From Bryocella elongata (GTDB lineage Bacteria; Acidobacteriota; Terriglobia; Terriglobales; Acidobacteriaceae), in assembly GCF_900108185.1 (NCBI RefSeq), contig NZ_FNVA01000001.1:1178001-1242000 (forward strand): DNA of 64,000 nt, in the 5' to 3' direction. The notes below the pieces were generated by a model. That model worked only from the letters and a program-made list of their open reading frames with translations, had not been told where the DNA came from and ran no database searches. Shown here in pieces: positions 60,143-64,000 of the stretch. Position numbers and translations under genes: made by a program. Position 1 is the stretch's first letter; every line of letters begins with the position of its first letter.

Positions 60143-62848
60143 GTGCACTCTACGCCTTCAGTGCGTTCTCTTTTCCATATCCTGGTGGCGGTCGCAATCG
60201 CGGTCTTCGCCGCAGGATTCGCGTTCGGCCAAACCAATTCCAGCGTTGTCAAAGGCAACGTCGTAGATCCCACCGGAGCCCGGCTTCCCGACGCTACCGT
60301 ACAGCTGGTGAATCCCTCCAGCGGTTTCACGCGGCTCACAACGACCAACGCAAACGGCGACTTCGCCTTCTACAACATCCCCTTCGACTCCTACACGCTG
60401 ACCGCCACGGCGCATGGATTCGGACGCAACCGCACCCTGGTCGATGTCGTCTCCAGCGTGCCGGTGAGCACGATCCTGCGCCTCCAGGCAGCGACAGAGC
60501 AGAGCGTGGATGTCGAGACGAGCGCAGGACCGCTCTCCGAATCTTCGCCGACGTACCACACGGACGTCGACCGCTCCCTGATCGATCGCCTCCCCATTGA
60601 AAGCCCCTCAAGCGCGTTGAGTTCCATCGTCACCCTGGCATCGCCGGGAGTCGCCGCAGACTCCAACGGCCTCATGCATGGGCTTGGCGATCACAACGAA
60701 GACTCCTTCAGCGTTGACGGAGAGCCCATCTCCGATCAGCAGAGCAAGGTGTTCTCCAACCAGCTGCCTGCCGCCGCAGTGCAGTCCCTCCAGGTGATCG
60801 ACGGTGCGCCTCCGGTCGAGTACGGTGACAAGACTTCGCTCGTCATCGCGGTGACCACACGCTCCGGGCAGGGCGTTGTGAAGCCGACGGGCAGTATCCG
60901 CTTCGGCTACGGCACCTTCGGCTCAAGCGACCTCGGCTTTGACTATGCCCAGGGCGGAGCCAACTGGGGCAACTTCATCGCTGCCGACGGACTGCAGACA
61001 GGCCGTTTCCTCGATGCTCCCGAGTTCGTCGTCTTCCACGACAAGGGCAACGAAGAGAACATCTTCGACCGTGTCGATTTCAACCTGAATCAGCATGACA
61101 CCCTCCACGCCAACTTCCAGTACACGCACTCATGGTTCCAGACCCCCAACGACTACGAAAACATCGGTGTCGTCGATCAGTACGGCAACGCTCTGGGGAA
61201 CACAGATCAACGCTCCAAGATCCAGACCGTCAACTTCTCGCCGACCTACACGCATGTAATCAGTCCGGATTCTGTGGTGAACTTCGGAGTCTACGTTCGG
61301 CACGATCTCTATAACTACTACCCCAGCAATAACCCGCTGGCCGACTACGCGCTGGACCAGCAGCAGGAGAGCGTCAGTCAGGCACGCTCCCTCACCAACG
61401 TCGGCGTGCGCACCGATTACTCCTATGTTCACGGCATTCACAACGTCAAGTTCGGTGGGAACTACCAGCAGACCTTCCTGCGCGAAAGCGACAACCTCGG
61501 CATCGTCGACGCAACATTGCTTGCAGGTCTTGGATGCCCTGACCCCACCAATTCGGCGTGCGGCATTCTCGCTCCGTATGACCTGACGGCGGGCGGCAGC
61601 TTCTATCACTGGAACGGACGGGCGGACGTCAAGCAGCTCGCACTCTACGGCGAGGACGCGATCACAGCAGGAAACTTCCAGGCCACCTTCGGCGTACGTG
61701 GCGACTTCTACAACGGCCTCACGATTCAGCGCCAGGCCGAGCCCCGCGCCGGTGTCTCCTACAACATCAGGAAGACCGGAACGGTTCTCCGCATCTCGTA
61801 CGCCCGCACCCAGGAGACGCCGTTCAACGAAAACCTCGTTCTCTCCTCAACAGGTTGCGCAGACCCCGTGCTCTACAACATCTTCGCGACCCTTTCGGCG
61901 GGAAGCTGCGCTGCACAGGCTGTCACACCCTTCAACCCTGGCTTCCGTAACGAGTTCCATGCGGGCTTCACGCAGTCCGTCGGCAGACACTTCGTCGCAA
62001 CGCTCGAATACATCACGAAGTACACCCACAACGCCTACGACTTCAGCGTCCTCGGCACCACACCGATCACCTTCCCCATCGAATGGCACAGCTCAAAGAT
62101 CCCCGGCTACGCGATGAGCGCGGCACTCACTGACGTCAAGGGACTATCGGTGCGATTCAACGGTTCCTCCGTCTCGGCCCGATTCTTCAACCCACAGCTC
62201 GGAGGCGTTGGCGCAACTCCTAACATACCCGGCACCTACTACCCCTTCCGCATCGATCACGATGAGCACTTCAACGAGACGACGCACGTCGAGTACGCGA
62301 TGCCCTTCCGCAAGAGCCTCTTCACCTCGTTCAACTGGCGCTACGACACGGGACTCGTTGCCGGTGCAGCGCCCTGCTACAACGTCACGGATCCGAACAG
62401 CGCCTGCGCCGGTACGTCCATCACGATCAACAATCAGCCATACGTTGACCTCAGCGGCCTCAGCCCCGACCAGCAGTTCCAGGCCGGCCTGGTGTGCAAC
62501 GGAGTGAAAGCTACACCCACCTCAGGAACCGGCGGTCCTCTTGCCGGCAATCCCGAGGTCTGCCTCGCAACCCAGCTGACCTCGAAGCTGATTGTTATCC
62601 CCGCTCCCGGCACGGAAGACGACGACAAGAGCCCACAGCGCATCCAGCCGCGAACCGTCTTCGACCTGGCATTGGGTGACAGCAACATCGTTCATTTTGG
62701 CGAAAACGAACGCTACAGGTTCAGCGCCAGCATGACCGCAATCAACCTCGCCAACAAGTACGCGCTGTACAACTTCCTCTCCACCTTCTCTGGCACACAC
62801 TACCTCACACCGCGAACCATCACGGCAGAAGTGGCCTTCCACTTCTGA
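60143..62848 (+). CDS. TonB-dependent receptor, short subfamily, linked to CPLC mini-protein
   Basis: 901 residues from GTG 60143, chosen because GGGGG sits five bases upstream. Signal peptide HILVAVAIAVFAAGFAFGQ, carboxypeptidase-regulatory-like domain (VKGNVVDPTGARLPDATV ... GDFAFYNIPFDSYTLTA), plug (SVDGEPISDQQSKVFSNQLP, VIDGAPPVEYGDKTSLVI), and a barrel ending PRTITAEVAFHF. It lacks the PDA-x-QEF-x-V-x-T motif of the other four receptors and is 250-350 residues shorter, so it belongs to another subfamily. No glycoside hydrolase is near; the His/Cys-rich neighbour points to a metal or metal-chelate ligand. Confidence 0.85.
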   Translation: MHSTPSVRSLFHILVAVAIAVFAAGFAFGQTNSSVVKGNVVDPTGARLPDATVQLVNPSSGFTRLTTTNANGDFAFYNIPFDSYTLTATAHGFGRNRTLVDVVSSVPVSTILRLQAATEQSVDVETSAGPLSESSPTYHTDVDRSLIDRLPIESPSSALSSIVTLASPGVAADSNGLMHGLGDHNEDSFSVDGEPISDQQSKVFSNQLPAAAVQSLQVIDGAPPVEYGDKTSLVIAVTTRSGQGVVKPTGSIRFGYGTFGSSDLGFDYAQGGANWGNFIAADGLQTGRFLDAPEFVVFHDKGNEENIFDRVDFNLNQHDTLHANFQYTHSWFQTPNDYENIGVVDQYGNALGNTDQRSKIQTVNFSPTYTHVISPDSVVNFGVYVRHDLYNYYPSNNPLADYALDQQQESVSQARSLTNVGVRTDYSYVHGIHNVKFGGNYQQTFLRESDNLGIVDATLLAGLGCPDPTNSACGILAPYDLTAGGSFYHWNGRADVKQLALYGEDAITAGNFQATFGVRGDFYNGLTIQRQAEPRAGVSYNIRKTGTVLRISYARTQETPFNENLVLSSTGCADPVLYNIFATLSAGSCAAQAVTPFNPGFRNEFHAGFTQSVGRHFVATLEYITKYTHNAYDFSVLGTTPITFPIEWHSSKIPGYAMSAALTDVKGLSVRFNGSSVSARFFNPQLGGVGATPNIPGTYYPFRIDHDEHFNETTHVEYAMPFRKSLFTSFNWRYDTGLVAGAAPCYNVTDPNSACAGTSITINNQPYVDLSGLSPDQQFQAGLVCNGVKATPTSGTGGPLAGNPEVCLATQLTSKLIVIPAPGTEDDDKSPQRIQPRTVFDLALGDSNIVHFGENERYRFSASMTAINLANKYALYNFLSTFSGTHYLTPRTITAEVAFHF

Positions 62849-62868
62849 TCTGTCGGGATTGGCCTCTG

Positions 62869-62897
62869 CCCAGCGCTCGAAGCCCTCGAGCGCTGGG
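62869..62897 (+). terminator. 12-bp perfect hairpin after TonB receptor 5
   Basis: CCCAGCGCTCGA (62869-62880) and TCGAGCGCTGGG (62886-62897) around AGCCC, 20 bases after the stop. No T-run. Confidence 0.6.
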
Positions 62898-62922
62898 TAC
62901 ACCAGTTACAGAAGTTCCAGGC

Positions 62923-63228
62923 ATGATCACGGAGTCGAACATGGGACTGCGAACAGTACGTTCCGCCGCGCGTATGCCTGCGTCGGGACCGCGGATGTGG
63001 AAGGCATTCCTGAGAACCCGCACCGGGCGAGAGTTGCTCCGCGCCGGAGCGATCCCGCGCCCGCACAACAACGCAGGACTGAGACTTCTCGCGTCTCCGG
63101 ATCTGCGTCTGAGGCTATTGGCTCTTGTCTTGCTGGCTGTGCTGGCAATGGCTCTCGGAGCCTGGCTGGGAGAAGCAAGCAGCCATGATCGCTGGCTCGA
63201 CGATGAGCCCACGCGTTCTGCCATGTAA
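62923..63228 (+). CDS. Small hypothetical single-pass membrane protein
   Basis: 101 residues: a basic N-terminal half (RMWKAFLRTRTGRELLRA) then one hydrophobic helix (LRLLALVLLAVLAMALGAWL) and an acidic end (SHDRWLDDEP), giving an N-in orientation. I do not recognise a family. No good ribosome site precedes ATG 62923 or 62941, and a hairpin separates it from the receptor gene, so it may be a chance frame. It ends 5 bp from the converging glycosyltransferase gene. Confidence 0.4.
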   Translation: MITESNMGLRTVRSAARMPASGPRMWKAFLRTRTGRELLRAGAIPRPHNNAGLRLLASPDLRLRLLALVLLAVLAMALGAWLGEASSHDRWLDDEPTRSAM

Positions 63229-63233
63229 GCTCG

Positions 63234-64000
63234 TCACTTGGCGCGAGTCTTCCATAGCCAGGTCAGCAGTTTGATCGGCTCGAGGAGATACCGCCGCCAA
63301 AGCCGGCGCGGCTCGGTGACCAGCCGGAACGCCCACTCCAGCCCGATCGGCCCCAGCCACCTCGGTGGCGTCGGGATTGCCCCTGCAATGTAATCCATCA
63401 AAGCCCCGCAATGAAGGATGACATCTGCATCCAAAGCGTCCTGATTATCGAAGATCCAGAGCTCCTGCGTCGGCATACCCATGCCCACAAAGATCAGGTT
63501 CGGCCTGAAATCATTGATCTTGCGAATGACTTCGAGGTTTTCGCTGCTTCCCTGCTGTCTATCGAAATAGCCATGGTGGCCTGCGATTTTCAGATCAGGA
63601 TGTTGCTCTTTTAGCAGCGAGATACCGCGTTGCAATACCTCATCCCTGGCGCCGAGATAGAACACGCGCCAATCATGCTCAAGGATGTGAGGAATGAGGG
63701 CCGGAAACAAATCCATGTAGCCAATGCGGTGCTCTGTGCGAAAGGGAAGGCCAAGAAGGCGTCCTACCGCAATGAGAGACGTACCGTCAGCATGCGTATA
63801 TGCCGCCTGGTCAAAGAACTGTCGAACGCGCGGATCCTCGCTGCAGATATACACGCTGTGCAGGTTTTGATTCGCGAGGACGATCTTCCTCTTTGCGCCA
63901 ATGGCGCTCTTCAGAACACACAAGATATCAGTGAAAGCGAGCGCGTTCAGCCAGATCCCCAGCAATCGGTATTTGGGAAAGACTGGAAGTGGGCTTTCGC
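63234..64000 (-). CDS. WecG/TagA/CpsF family glycosyltransferase (GT26), 5' end outside window
   Basis: At least 254 residues; the frame is open through base 64000, and the in-frame TTG at 63965 has no ribosome site, so the true start probably lies beyond the edge. GT26 marks: HADGTSLIAVGRLLG, RVFYLGARDEVLQRG, LKIAGHHGYF, LIFVGMGMPTQELW and the C-terminal CGALMDYIAG ... PRWLGPIGLEWAFRLVTEPRRLWRRYL. These enzymes transfer ManNAcA, ManNAc or a related sugar to a lipid-linked acceptor at the inner face of the membrane, an early step in exopolysaccharide repeat-unit assembly. Points to another polysaccharide locus to the right of the window. Confidence 0.9.
   Translation of the reverse strand, partial: ESPLPVFPKYRLLGIWLNALAFTDILCVLKSAIGAKRKIVLANQNLHSVYICSEDPRVRQFFDQAAYTHADGTSLIAVGRLLGLPFRTEHRIGYMDLFPALIPHILEHDWRVFYLGARDEVLQRGISLLKEQHPDLKIAGHHGYFDRQQGSSENLEVIRKINDFRPNLIFVGMGMPTQELWIFDNQDALDADVILHCGALMDYIAGAIPTPPRWLGPIGLEWAFRLVTEPRRLWRRYLLEPIKLLTWLWKTRAK

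Overview
The window reads as chromosomal DNA of a soil-type acidobacterium (class Terriglobia, probably Acidobacteriaceae such as Terriglobus, Granulicella or Edaphobacter). Evidence: five very large TonB-dependent receptors that start with a carboxypeptidase-regulatory-like domain, a giant sedolisin with acidobacterial-style Ig repeats, many secreted glycoside hydrolases and no SusD. The placement rests on recognised protein style, not on a marker gene; no rRNA or tRNA gene was seen.

Layout. 1-5.4 kb is the edge of an exopolysaccharide locus (flippase fragment, O-antigen ligase/polymerase, AlgL-like lyase, acyltransferase with SGNH domain), visibly richer in AT than what follows. 5.8-11.8 kb holds a membrane-anchored one-component regulator facing a TonB receptor, then a Tat-exported DUF1868 protein. 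12.1-20.8 kb is one gene: a 2887-residue S53 peptidase fused to about 20 adhesin-like domains. 20.9-29.4 kb is a GH38 alpha-mannosidase locus: LacI regulator facing TonB receptor plus GH38, with an operator over the -35 box. 29.5-41.8 kb is a beta-glucan locus: GH16, TonB receptor, NHL/Ig surface protein and GH1 on the minus strand, with a second regulator of the 5.8-kb type diverging from it. 41.8-51.6 kb is a second minus-strand locus: TonB receptor, beta-helix protein, GH2, heparinase II/III-like protein. 52-59.5 kb is a galactosamine-type catabolic cluster: GH36-like alpha-galactosidase/alpha-GalNAcase, AgaS-like SIS protein, PfkB kinase, DeoR regulator, GatZ/KbaZ-like protein and an amidohydrolase. 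59.6-63.2 kb holds a His-rich CPLC mini-protein with its own TonB receptor. The right edge is a WecG/TagA glycosyltransferase, again exopolysaccharide-type.

How it fits together. Most of the window is polysaccharide foraging: receptors import oligosaccharides, exported enzymes trim them, and a regulator sits beside each system. Beta-1,3-glucan, alpha-mannan and galactosamine polymers together resemble fungal cell wall, so fungal necromass is a reasonable but unproven common substrate. The most interesting points are (1) a two-helix membrane hairpin inserted inside the last Ig domain of two giant surface proteins, (2) two paralogous transmembrane one-component regulators paired with receptor loci, (3) an Aga-like pathway with GatZ but no GatY, apparently tied together by repeated TTTCG promoter elements, and (4) long perfect hairpins without U-tracts that follow several of the large genes.
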